A stretch of 64,000 nucleotides of DNA from Actinomadura latina NBRC 106108 (lineage in GTDB: Bacteria; Actinomycetota; Actinomycetes; Streptosporangiales; Streptosporangiaceae). Under the pieces are notes generated by a model. That model did not search any database and was not told where the DNA came from. It saw only the letters and a list, made by a program, of their open reading frames with translations. Position 1 is the stretch's first letter. Every line of letters begins with the position of its first letter. Shown here one piece after another: positions 1 through 8,121 of the stretch. Where the stretch lies: positions 204,220 through 268,219 of the forward strand of contig NZ_BCQS01000018.1 in assembly GCF_001552195.1 (NCBI RefSeq), written 5' to 3'. Both the position numbers and the translations under genes were made by a program.

Positions 1-1
1 G

Positions 2-1033
2 GCGCGGCCGGCCAAGGCGGGGCCGCCCGCCGCGCGCTCCCTCGCGAACGCGTGGCAGGTCATGTACCGGTCGACGGACGCGACGGGCGAGCCCGTGGCG
101 GTCACCGGGATGGTGCTGGTGCCGAAGAAGGCCGACCCGGCGACCGCCCCGATCGTCGGGTTCGGGCCCGGCACCAGCGGGCCGGCGTTCCGGTGCGCGC
201 CGTCGCGGTTCATCGACCAGGGCGCCTTCTACGAGCAGGCCGCGCTCAACGAGATGCTCGCGAAGGGCTACGCGGTCGCCGTCACCGACTACGAGGGCTA
301 CCACGAGGACCCGGCGACCACCTACGTCGTCGGCTCGATGGGGTACTCGGTCATCGACGCGGTGCGCGCGGCGCAGAAGCTGCCGGAGGCCGGGCTCTCG
401 GCGGACGCGAAGGTCGCGTTCCGCGGCTACTCCCAGGGCGGCGCCGCGGCGATGTGGGCGGGGCAGAAGCAGCCCGCCTACGCGCCGGAGCTGAAGCTCA
501 CCGGGATCGTCGGCGGCGGCGTGCCGTCCGACCTCGCGGCCGTGGGGCTGCCGCTGGAGGGGACGAAGCCGTTCGGCTTCCTGCTCTACGAGATCGTCGG
601 CCTGGACCACGCGTACCCCGAGCTCGACCTGGCCTCCTACCTCAACGATGCGGGACGGGCCATGGTCAGCGAGCTCGAAGGGAACGGGTGCACGCTGGAG
701 CTGCTGCTCGGCTACCAGGGCAAGACGATCCCGGACTACTTCACCACCAGCCCGTTCGCGAACGAGGCGTGGCTCAACAGGGTGGCGGAGAACCAGCTCG
801 GCACCGAGCGCGTGCCGGTCCCCGTCTTCCAGTACCACTCGAAGGCGGACGAGATCGTCGCGTTCGGGCAGGCGAAGGAACTGCGCGACAACTACTGCCG
901 GCTCGGCGTCCCCGTCACCTGGAAGACATGGGACGGAATCAGCCATATCACGCTCGTCTATCGCGGCAACAGCGACGCGATGTCGTTCCTCGCGGATCGC
1001 TTCGCCGGAAAGGCCGCCACGTCCAACTGCTGA
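2..1033 (+). CDS. Secretory lipase family protein, 5' truncated by window edge
   Basis: Alpha/beta hydrolase of the secretory triacylglycerol lipase (LIP) family, expected to act outside the cell on esters. The frame is open to the first base of the window and residues upstream of the first ATG (position 62) already match the family (ANAWQVMYRSTDATG), so the true start and signal peptide lie off the left edge. The nucleophile elbow GYSQGG is at about 425-442, with the serine codon at 431. A candidate acid lies in SKADEIV and the catalytic histidine in ISHITLVYRG near the C-terminus. The stop is followed after 10 nt by a lipoprotein gene, so the two are probably cotranscribed. Family assignment is confident; the substrate is unknown. 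Confidence 0.88.
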   Translation, partial: ARPAKAGPPAARSLANAWQVMYRSTDATGEPVAVTGMVLVPKKADPATAPIVGFGPGTSGPAFRCAPSRFIDQGAFYEQAALNEMLAKGYAVAVTDYEGYHEDPATTYVVGSMGYSVIDAVRAAQKLPEAGLSADAKVAFRGYSQGGAAAMWAGQKQPAYAPELKLTGIVGGGVPSDLAAVGLPLEGTKPFGFLLYEIVGLDHAYPELDLASYLNDAGRAMVSELEGNGCTLELLLGYQGKTIPDYFTTSPFANEAWLNRVAENQLGTERVPVPVFQYHSKADEIVAFGQAKELRDNYCRLGVPVTWKTWDGISHITLVYRGNSDAMSFLADRFAGKAATSNC

Positions 1034-1043
1034 AGGAGAGAAA

Positions 1044-1562
1044 ATGGTTCGGCGATTCATCGCCCCGGTGGCGCTGGCCTCCGTGGTCGTCCTTTCCGCG
1101 GCCGGCTGCGGATCGGAGCAGAAGGAGGCGCCCGAGGTCGCGTGGGCGGGCAAGGCCTGCGGCGTCATGGCGCAGGGCGCCCCGCTGCAGGTGCCGAAGA
1201 TCCAGAGCGCGGACGTGCTGAAGTCCAAGGCGTCGCTGGTGAAGCTGCTCGAGGGCATCTCCACGCGGATGCGGACGCTGGAGACGGGCCTGTCCGGGCT
1301 CGGCGCGCCGCCCGTCGACAACGGCGAGGCGCTCCTCGCGGGCGCCATGCGGAACCTGACCAGCACGCATTCGACGGTCACCACCGCGTCCAGGCAGCTG
1401 GAGCAGGCGAAGGTGACCGACAAGAAGTCGCTGCGGCGGGCGGTCGGCCAGGTCGGGACGGCCTTCGGCCGCTACAGCGGCTACCAGGGGCCCGAGCAGG
1501 ACTTCCGCAAGGACCCGAAGCTGAACGCGGCCTTCGCCAAGGCGCCCGCCTGCCGGCGATGA
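1044..1562 (+). CDS. Putative secreted lipoprotein, function unknown
   Basis: A 172-residue protein with a hydrophobic leader and a lipobox-like stretch (LSAAGC), so it is probably lipid-anchored outside the membrane. The mature part is helical and polar with no domain I recognise. The start is ATG 1044, preceded by an AAGGAGA ribosome site right after the lipase stop, which fixes the start and suggests an operon with the lipase. A Cys in GKACGVM and another near the end (APACRR) could form a disulfide. It converges on the next gene with only 4 nt between stops. Confidence 0.75.
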   Translation: MVRRFIAPVALASVVVLSAAGCGSEQKEAPEVAWAGKACGVMAQGAPLQVPKIQSADVLKSKASLVKLLEGISTRMRTLETGLSGLGAPPVDNGEALLAGAMRNLTSTHSTVTTASRQLEQAKVTDKKSLRRAVGQVGTAFGRYSGYQGPEQDFRKDPKLNAAFAKAPACRR

Positions 1563-1566
1563 CCCG

Positions 1567-1935
1567 TCAGGACGCCGGCGCCCCGGCCGCCTTCATGCAG
1601 GCTATGAGGGCTTTCTGGGTGCGGCCGTCCTGCGCGTCGGGCTGCCAGGTGCTGGTGTTCTCGGGCACCTTCACGCCGTGCTCGCGCATGCAGGCGACGA
1701 ACGCGTTGACGACCTTGGCCGGAGCGGACGACGGCACCCCGCCGGGCGCCTGCTTCGCGCCGCCCTGGGACGAGTCGCCGGCGTCCGACCCGCCCGGGGC
1801 GGACGACCGGTCCCCCGCGGTGGGCTGCGCGGACGCGGTCGGCTTGGGGTCGGCGCCGTCGTCCCCGCCACCGCAGGCGGCGGTCAGCGCCAGCGCCGGG
1901 ACGAGCAGCAGTGCCGCCAGATGACGTCGGTTCAC
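1567..1935 (-). CDS. Small putative lipoprotein, function unknown
   Basis: A 122-residue protein starting at GTG 1935, preceded on the minus strand by GGAAGGA at good spacing. The frame stays open further upstream, but the leader LAALLLVPALALTAAC fits a lipoprotein signal only from this start. After the lipobox cysteine comes a long Gly/Ser/Ala/Pro linker. A compact C-terminal domain (about residues 75-122) follows, with two Cys (FVACMREHG, LIACMKAAG) spaced like those in small actinobacterial secreted domains with a conserved C-M-R-x-H-G motif. Function is not known to me. It converges with the upstream lipoprotein gene. Confidence 0.75.
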   Translation of the reverse strand: MNRRHLAALLLVPALALTAACGGGDDGADPKPTASAQPTAGDRSSAPGGSDAGDSSQGGAKQAPGGVPSSAPAKVVNAFVACMREHGVKVPENTSTWQPDAQDGRTQKALIACMKAAGAPAS

Positions 1936-2100
1936 TGGGGGGTCCTTCCAGCGGGAGGGGGCCTCGACGATATCCGGTGGCGAGGCCCCTTGTCCGCCCG
2001 GCCCGGCATCTCGCCGGCGCACAACAATTGCGGCGGCGGGCGGAAAACCTGTCATCCGCCAATAGAAAACGCCGGCCCCGGGCTTTTGTGACGGGCGGCT

Positions 2101-2130
2101 ACTTGTGGCCGGAATTTACCGGCCAGTAGT
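2101..2130. promoter_or_regulatory. 30-bp imperfect palindrome upstream of the mce operon, candidate operator
   Basis: Perfect arms TGGCCGG (2106-2112) and CCGGCCA (2119-2125) around AATTTA, extended by outer ACT/AGT (2101-2103 and 2128-2130). An overlapping TAC-N6-GTA palindrome lies at 2117-2128. It sits 38 bp before the first operon start, where a TetR-type lipid-responsive repressor could bind. No matching regulator gene is adjacent, so the binding protein is inference. Confidence 0.5.
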
Positions 2131-2167
2131 TTCACCGGAAGGCTCGAACGGGAAAGGAGGTCGGATC

Positions 2168-2950
2168 ATGGCACCCGTGCTCGGATATCCGGTGAGCGCG
2201 CTGCGCGAGGCCGGCCGGATGTTCGCGCTCGCCGCGACCGTGCTCGGCATGTCGGTCCGCCGGCCGTTCCAGTTCCGCGAGTTCGTCGAGCAGTTCTGGT
2301 TCATCGCGAGCGTCACGATCCTGCCGACCGCGCTCGTGTCGATCCCGTTCGGCGCCGTGACGTCGCTGCAGGTCGGCTCGCTCACCCAGCAGTTCGGCGC
2401 GCAGTCGTTCACCGGCGCCGCCAGCGTCCTGGTGGTGATCCAGCAGGCCAGCCCGATGATCGTGGCGCTGCTGGTGGCCGGGGTGGCGGGCGCCACGATC
2501 TGCGCGGACATCGGCGCCCGGACGATCCGCGAGGAGCTGGACGCGATGGAGGTCCTCGGCGTCTCCCCGGTCCAGCGGCTGGTCGTGCCGCGCGTCCTCG
2601 CGTGCACGGCGGTCTCGTTCCTGCTCAACGGCCTCGTGTCGGTCGTCGGCGTCGCGGGCGGCTACTTCTTCAACGTCCTGATGCAGGGCGGGACGCCGGG
2701 CGCGTACGTCGCGAGCTTCTCCGCCCTCGCGCAGCTCCCCGACATCTACGTCGGCGAGGCGAAGGCGCTGCTGTTCGGGTTCGTCGCCGGCGTGGTCGCC
2801 GCCTACCGGGGCCTGAACCCCAAGGGCGGGCCGAAGGGCGTCGGCGACGTGGTGAACCAGGCGGTCGTCATCACGTTCCTGCTCCTGTTCCTGCTCAACC
2901 TCGTGATCACCGGGATCTACCTCCAGGTCGTCCCGCCGAAGGGAGGCTGA
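2168..2950 (+). CDS. yrbEA: YrbE-A / MlaE-family ABC permease of the mce transporter
   Basis: Integral membrane permease, 260 residues, first gene of a 12-gene mce operon. YrbE pairs form the inner-membrane channel of Mce lipid importers. The sequence has the MlaE core: five or six hydrophobic segments and the cytoplasmic coupling stretch ARTIREELDAMEVLGVSPVQ, which contacts the ATPase. Start ATG 2168 is preceded by AAAGGAGG, a near-ideal ribosome site; an earlier in-frame ATG at 2105 lacks one. The next permease gene starts 3 nt after the stop. No MceG/Mkl ATPase gene lies in the window, as is usual because it is normally encoded elsewhere. Confidence 0.95.
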   Translation: MAPVLGYPVSALREAGRMFALAATVLGMSVRRPFQFREFVEQFWFIASVTILPTALVSIPFGAVTSLQVGSLTQQFGAQSFTGAASVLVVIQQASPMIVALLVAGVAGATICADIGARTIREELDAMEVLGVSPVQRLVVPRVLACTAVSFLLNGLVSVVGVAGGYFFNVLMQGGTPGAYVASFSALAQLPDIYVGEAKALLFGFVAGVVAAYRGLNPKGGPKGVGDVVNQAVVITFLLLFLLNLVITGIYLQVVPPKGG

Positions 2951-2953
2951 GCC

Positions 2954-3781
2954 GTGGCCGTGCTGAGAGCGGGGCCCCACCGCTGGTTCGCGTGGCTGGA
3001 CCAGCCCGGCGACCAGGGCACCTTCTACGTCCGGGCGCTCCTGTGGACGCCGCGCGCGCTCCGCCGCTACCGCAAGGAGGTGCAGCGGCTGCTCGCCGAG
3101 GTGGCGTTCGGCAGCGGCGGCCTCGGCGTGATCGGCGGGACGATCGGCGTCATGGTCGCGATGACGCTCGCGACCGGCGTCGTGGTCGGCATGCAGGGCT
3201 ACTCGGCGCTGCAGCAGATCGGGACGTCCGCGTTCACCGGGTTCGCGTCCGCCTACATCAACACGCGCGAGATCGCCCCGGTCGTGTCGGGCCTCGCGCT
3301 GTCGGCGACGGTCGGCGCCGGGTTCACCGCGCAGCTCGGCGCGATGCGCATCAGCGACGAGGTCGACGCCCTGGAGGTCATGGGCATCCCGTCCCTGCCG
3401 TACCTGGTGACGACGCGGATCATCGCGGGCGCGGTCGCGATCGTCCCGCTGTACGCGATCGGGCTGCTGTGCGCCTACCTGGCGTCCCGCGAGGTCACGG
3501 TCGTGGTCAACGGGCAGTCGGCCGGCACGTACGACCACTATTTCGGGCTGTTCCTGTCGCCCATGGACGTCGTCCTGTCGTTCCTCAAGGTGCTGGTGTT
3601 CAGCGTCCTGGTGATCCTTTCGCACTGCTACTACGGCTACCGCGCGGCCGGCGGCCCGGCGGGGGTGGGCCGCGCCGTCGGCCGCGCGGTCCGCACGTCG
3701 ATCGTGCTGATCAGCGTCAGCGACTTCTTCTTCAGCCTCGCGGTGTGGGGGACGAACACGACGGTCAAGGTGGCCGGATGA
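2954..3781 (+). CDS. yrbEB: YrbE-B / MlaE-family ABC permease of the mce transporter
   Basis: Second permease subunit, 275 residues, partner of the preceding YrbE-A. It has the same MlaE fold, with the coupling stretch AMRISDEVDALEVMGI and several hydrophobic helices. It starts with GTG 2954. The stop overlaps the ATG of mceA (ATGA), implying translational coupling. The N-terminal extension of about 40 residues before the first helix is longer than in YrbE-A, as is common for YrbE-B. Confidence 0.95.
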   Translation: MAVLRAGPHRWFAWLDQPGDQGTFYVRALLWTPRALRRYRKEVQRLLAEVAFGSGGLGVIGGTIGVMVAMTLATGVVVGMQGYSALQQIGTSAFTGFASAYINTREIAPVVSGLALSATVGAGFTAQLGAMRISDEVDALEVMGIPSLPYLVTTRIIAGAVAIVPLYAIGLLCAYLASREVTVVVNGQSAGTYDHYFGLFLSPMDVVLSFLKVLVFSVLVILSHCYYGYRAAGGPAGVGRAVGRAVRTSIVLISVSDFFFSLAVWGTNTTVKVAG

Positions 3782-5028
3782 GCGCCGCGGGGACGGTGCC
3801 GAGACGGCTCGCGGGCGTGGCCTTCCTGCTCGTCCCGCTGCTGCTGATCTGGCTGTCGGTCGCCGTCTACGACAAGAAGTTCACCAGGGTGAGCTGGGTG
3901 ACGCTGGAGACGGCGAGCGCGGGCAGCGAGATGCATCCGCACGCGGACGTGAAGCTGCGCGGCGTGGTCGTCGGCGAGGTCCGCGAGATCTCGTCGGACG
4001 GCGGCGTCGCGACGCTGAAGCTCGCCATCCAGCCGGACAAGGTGCGGCTCCTCCCGAGCAACGTGTCGGCGCAGCTGCTGCCGACGACGCTGTTCGGGCA
4101 GCGGTTCGTCGCGCTGATCCCGCCCGCCGCGCCGACGCGCGCGCGGCTCGCCTCCGGCAGCCTGATCAGCCAGGACCGGTCGGCGAACGCGATCGAGCTG
4201 CAGCGCGTGATGGACAACCTGTACCCGCTGCTCACCGCCGTCCAGCCGGCGGAGCTGGCGGCCACGCTCACCGCCGTGTCCCAGGCCCTGGACGGACGCG
4301 GAGCCGAGCTCGGGCAGACGCTGGTCGACCTCGACGCCTACCTCAAGAAGATCAACCCGAGCCTGCCCGCGCTCAACCGCGACATCAAAGAGCTGGTCGA
4401 GGTCAGCCGCCACTACGACGAGGCGGCGCCCGAGATCCTCCAGGCGCTGAACGACTTCGCCTACACGAGCCGGTCGATCGTCGATCAGAAGGCGAACCTG
4501 GCGAGGCTGTACGCGGCGGTCACGGACGCGTCCCAGGACCTCTCGGACTTCCTCCACGAGAACTCGGGCAACCTCATCCGGCTGTCGGCGACGAGCCGTC
4601 CGACCCTGGAGCTGCTCCGCGAGTACTCGCCTGAATACCCGTGCACGCTGCGCATGCTGACCGACTTCGTGCCGGTGATGGACAAGGTGCTCGGCAAGGG
4701 CACCGAGCAGCCCGGACTGCACGTGAACGTGAAGACGCTGCCGTCCAAGGGACGCTACGTCCCGGGCAGGGACCGTCCGCGCTACACCGACAGGAGCGGC
4801 CCGCACTGCTACCCGGTCGGCGGCGCCGTGAAGTCGGCGCCCCTGAACGCGGACTCGCCCGTCGCCGTCGCTCCCGGCGCGCTCGGCCCGCCCAACTCCC
4901 CCGAGGAGAACCGCCTGGTCAACGAGCTGCTCGCGCCCGGCCTCCAGGAGGTTCCGGAGGCGCTGCCCGACTGGAGCAGCGTCCTGCTCGGCCCGATCTA
5001 CCGGGGCGCGGAGGTGAGGCTGCAATGA
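3778..5028 (+). CDS. mceA: MCE family protein, MceA position
   Basis: A 416-residue Mce protein with one N-terminal membrane anchor (LAGVAFLLVPLLLIWLSVAV) and a single MCE/MlaD domain at about residues 35-115 (ADVKLRGVVVGEVREI, then TTLFGQRFVALIP). A long helical region of about residues 140-300 builds the periplasm-spanning barrel in characterised Mce complexes. Six Mce subunits (A-F) normally assemble into one hetero-hexameric lipid tunnel. ATGA overlaps at both ends place it firmly in the operon. Confidence 0.95.
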   Translation: MSAAGTVPRRLAGVAFLLVPLLLIWLSVAVYDKKFTRVSWVTLETASAGSEMHPHADVKLRGVVVGEVREISSDGGVATLKLAIQPDKVRLLPSNVSAQLLPTTLFGQRFVALIPPAAPTRARLASGSLISQDRSANAIELQRVMDNLYPLLTAVQPAELAATLTAVSQALDGRGAELGQTLVDLDAYLKKINPSLPALNRDIKELVEVSRHYDEAAPEILQALNDFAYTSRSIVDQKANLARLYAAVTDASQDLSDFLHENSGNLIRLSATSRPTLELLREYSPEYPCTLRMLTDFVPVMDKVLGKGTEQPGLHVNVKTLPSKGRYVPGRDRPRYTDRSGPHCYPVGGAVKSAPLNADSPVAVAPGALGPPNSPEENRLVNELLAPGLQEVPEALPDWSSVLLGPIYRGAEVRLQ

Positions 5029-6059
5029 AGGGCCTGACGGGACCGCTGGTCAAGTCGGCCGCGTTCGTCACGGTGACCGTGGTCGCGACCGCGATGCTGG
5101 CGCTCAGCATCACCCGGGCGGGCGGCGGCGACACCGTCCCCTACAAGGCGCGGTTCACCGACGCGTCCGGCCTGCGCGAGGGCGACAGCGTCCGGATCGC
5201 GGGCGTCGAGGTCGGGCGGGTCGCCGCGATCAAGGTCGTGGACCACCGGGTCGCGCTCGTCTCGTTCGGCGTCGACCGCGGTCACCGCCTGCCCGCCTCG
5301 TCCACCGCGACGATCAAGTACCTGAACCTGATCGGGCAGCGGTACGTCGAGTTGGAGCGCGGCGCCGGCGGCACCGGGGCGCTGCGGTCCGGCGCCACCA
5401 TCCCCGTCGAGCGGACGACGCCGGCGCTGAACCTGACCCAGCTGTTCAACGGTTTCCAGCCGCTCTTCCAGGCGCTGTCGCCGAAGGACGTCAACCAGCT
5501 CGCCGGCTCGATCATCCAGGTGCTGCAGGGCGAGGGCGGGACGGTCGAGGGGCTGCTGTCCTCGATCGGTTCGCTGACCAGCGGCATCGCCGACAAGGAC
5601 GCCGTCATCGGGCAGGTCGTCGCCAACCTGAACGCCGTCCTGGACACCGTCAACGGGCGCGGCGACAACCTCGGCTCGCTGATCGGGACGCTGCGGCGGC
5701 TCGTGTCCGGCCTGGCGGCCGACCGCACCGCGATCGGCACGGCGATCAGCGCGCTCGACGACCTCGCGAGCACCACCACCGGCCTGCTGAAGGACGGCCG
5801 CGAACCGCTCAAGCACGACATCGCCCAGCTCGGACGCCTGTCGGAGAACCTGTCGGACGACTCCCCGAAGGTCGACTCGTTCCTGCGGCTGCTGCCCGTG
5901 AAGATGGCGGCGATCGGCCGGATCGCCTCCTACGGCTCCTGGATGAACCTCTACCTGTGCGAGGCCGACCTGAGCGGCGTCACCTACAAGCAGTACCCGG
6001 GCGAACAGCACCCGGCGCCGACCGGCATCCCCCTCACGGACCGGAGGTGCGGCGCATGA
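5025..6059 (+). CDS. mceB: MCE family protein, MceB position
   Basis: A 344-residue Mce subunit. It has an N-terminal anchor (AAFVTVTVVATAMLALSI), an MCE domain at about 38-120 (YKARFTDASGLREGDSVRI; YLNLIGQRYVELE) and a helical needle region. It ends with a short tail holding two Cys (YLCEADLS, DRRCGA). The start ATG overlaps the mceA stop by 4 nt. It acts in the cell envelope as part of the Mce tunnel; the substrate cannot be told from sequence. Confidence 0.95.
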   Translation: MKGLTGPLVKSAAFVTVTVVATAMLALSITRAGGGDTVPYKARFTDASGLREGDSVRIAGVEVGRVAAIKVVDHRVALVSFGVDRGHRLPASSTATIKYLNLIGQRYVELERGAGGTGALRSGATIPVERTTPALNLTQLFNGFQPLFQALSPKDVNQLAGSIIQVLQGEGGTVEGLLSSIGSLTSGIADKDAVIGQVVANLNAVLDTVNGRGDNLGSLIGTLRRLVSGLAADRTAIGTAISALDDLASTTTGLLKDGREPLKHDIAQLGRLSENLSDDSPKVDSFLRLLPVKMAAIGRIASYGSWMNLYLCEADLSGVTYKQYPGEQHPAPTGIPLTDRRCGA

Positions 6060-7129
6060 GCAGAACCGAGCGAAGTGAACCGGGGGGTGTGCGGGGTCGG
6101 CCCCCCACCGGCGGACGTCCACGGCTCAAAGCCGTCCGGGAGCGGAATCCGATCGCCGTCGCGGTCGTGTCGCTGACGCTGATCGTCACCGCCGCGCTGC
6201 TGTCGTTCAACGCCAAGGACCTGCCCGTCATCGGCGGCGGCACCCGCTACACCGCCGACTTCAGCGAGGCGGCCGGGCTGCGGTCCGGCAACGAGGTGCG
6301 GGTCGCCGGGGTGAAGGTCGGCGAGGTCACCGGCGTCCGGCTGAACGGCGCGAAGGTGACCGTGGACTTCCGCGTCCGCGACACCTGGGTCGGGGACGCC
6401 AGCACGGTCACCATCGCGATCAAGACGCTGCTCGGCGACAAGTTCCTCGCCGTCGACCCGCTCGGCGCGCAGCGGCAGGACCCCGGCCGGCGCATCCCGC
6501 TGGCCCGGACGACCTCGCCCTACGACGTGACGGAGGCGTTCGAGGACCTCGCCGGGACGGTCGGCCAGATCGACTCGGCGCAGCTCGCCGCGAGCCTGGA
6601 CGCGATCTCCACGACGTTCGCCGGGACGGCCCCGAGCGTCCGCAAGGCCCTCGACGGCGTCTCGGCGCTGTCGAAGACCATCTCCTCGCGGGACGCGGAA
6701 CTGGCCCGGCTGCTCGCGAACACCCGCCAGGTCACCGGCACGATGGCGGAGCAGAGCACGAACGTCGAGGCGCTGCTGCGCGACGGGAACCAGCTGCTGG
6801 GCGAGATCCGCCGCCGCCGCGAAGCGATCCACGCGCTGCTGACCGGCACGCAGGAGCTGTCCCGGCAGATCGTCGGGCTCGTCGACGACAACCAGAGGCA
6901 GCTCGACCCGACGCTCCGCGCGCTCGGCCGCGTCACCGACCTGCTGCAGAAGAACCAGGACAACCTCGACAAGGCGCTGAAGACGGCCGGTCCGTACACG
7001 CGGCTGCTCGGCAACACGCTGGGCAACGGCCGCTGGATGGACGGATACCTGTGCGGCCTCGTCCCGGACGAGTACCGGGCGAAGGCCCCGGAGAAGGACT
7101 GCGAGCCGCCCAAGGGAGGCGGTAAGTGA
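6056..7129 (+). CDS. mceC: MCE family protein, MceC position
   Basis: A 357-residue Mce subunit. A basic, disordered N-terminus of about 30 residues precedes the membrane anchor (IAVAVVSLTLIVTAALLSF), followed by an MCE domain (YTADFSEAAGLRSGNEVRV; IKTLLGDKFLAVDP) and long coiled helices. Like MceB it has C-terminal Cys in YLCGLVP and EKDCEPP, a recurring feature of these subunits. ATG 6056 overlaps the mceB stop by 4 nt; the frame is open further upstream but inside mceB. Confidence 0.94.
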   Translation: MSRTERSEPGGVRGRPPTGGRPRLKAVRERNPIAVAVVSLTLIVTAALLSFNAKDLPVIGGGTRYTADFSEAAGLRSGNEVRVAGVKVGEVTGVRLNGAKVTVDFRVRDTWVGDASTVTIAIKTLLGDKFLAVDPLGAQRQDPGRRIPLARTTSPYDVTEAFEDLAGTVGQIDSAQLAASLDAISTTFAGTAPSVRKALDGVSALSKTISSRDAELARLLANTRQVTGTMAEQSTNVEALLRDGNQLLGEIRRRREAIHALLTGTQELSRQIVGLVDDNQRQLDPTLRALGRVTDLLQKNQDNLDKALKTAGPYTRLLGNTLGNGRWMDGYLCGLVPDEYRAKAPEKDCEPPKGGGK

Positions 7130-8121
7130 TGCTGCGCAAACTGGGCACACCGCTGCTCGCCGCCGGAGTCGCCGTCATCGCCGCCGTCGGCGCGTTCGTG
7201 GCCCTCCAGGGCCCGGCCGGCACCCGCGTCACCGTCTACTTCCGGGACGCGGTCGGCATCTACAAGGGCTCGGACGTCCGCGTCCTCGGCGTGAAGGTCG
7301 GCACGGTCGGCTCCGTCCGGGCCGAGGGAACCCAGGTCAGGGCGGTCATGACCGTCGACCGCGGGGTGGACGTCCCGGCCGGCGCCAAGGCGGTGGCGGT
7401 CGCGCCGAGCCTGGTCGCCGACCGGTACGTCCAGCTGACGCCCGCCTACACGTCCGGCCCGAAGATGCCGAGCGGCGCCGTCATCCCGGCCGACCGGACG
7501 GCGACGCCGATGGAACTCGACAAGGTCTACGACAGCATCCGGAAACTCGCCACCGACCTCGGCCCGAAGGGCCTCAACAAGGACGGCGCGCTGTCGCGAG
7601 TCCTGGAGACGGGTGCGGAGAACCTGACCGGCAACGGCCGCGACATCCGCACCACCACCGAGCGCATGTCGCAGGCCGCGAAGACGCTGTCCGGCTCCCA
7701 GCGGGACCTGTTCGCGACGATCCGCGGCCTGCAGACCTTCACCGCCATGCTGAAGACGAACGACGGGCAGGTCAGGCAGGCCGAACGGCAGCTGGCCGAC
7801 GTGACCGGCTTCCTCGCCGCCGACCGCCACGAACTGGACGCCGCCCTGAAGGCCCTCACCGTGGCGCTCGCCCGCGTCAAAGTCTTCATCCACGACAACC
7901 GGAAGCAGCTCTCCGGCAACGTCGAGAAACTCGCCGAGATCACGCAACTCCTCGTGAAGCAGCGACGCTCACTGGCGGAGGCCCTGGACGTCCAGCCCCT
8001 CAACGCCACCAACATCCTGAACGCCTACGACCCGCGAACCCGCACCCTCATGGGCCGCCAGAACCTCAGCGAACTGACCCCGCCCCTCCCAGTCGCGGGC
8101 CCCCGAGAGGCGACACCATGA
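7126..8121 (+). CDS. mceD: MCE family protein, MceD position
   Basis: A 331-residue Mce subunit with an N-terminal anchor (LLAAGVAVIAAVGAFVAL), an MCE domain at about 30-115 (VTVYFRDAVGIYKGSDVRVLGVKVG; PSLVADRYVQLTP) and a helical C-terminal part. The start is ambiguous: GTG 7126 gives a 4-nt GTGA overlap with mceC, whereas ATG 7129 gives a 1-nt TGATG overlap. The products differ by one residue. The stop overlaps the mceE ATG. Confidence 0.94.
   Translation: MMLRKLGTPLLAAGVAVIAAVGAFVALQGPAGTRVTVYFRDAVGIYKGSDVRVLGVKVGTVGSVRAEGTQVRAVMTVDRGVDVPAGAKAVAVAPSLVADRYVQLTPAYTSGPKMPSGAVIPADRTATPMELDKVYDSIRKLATDLGPKGLNKDGALSRVLETGAENLTGNGRDIRTTTERMSQAAKTLSGSQRDLFATIRGLQTFTAMLKTNDGQVRQAERQLADVTGFLAADRHELDAALKALTVALARVKVFIHDNRKQLSGNVEKLAEITQLLVKQRRSLAEALDVQPLNATNILNAYDPRTRTLMGRQNLSELTPPLPVAGPREATP

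Noticed and set aside
2132..3625. 497-residue minus-strand frame opposite the two YrbE genes
   Set aside because: Arg/Asp/Gln/His-rich shadow translation typical of high-GC antisense frames; the forward permeases are clearly real.
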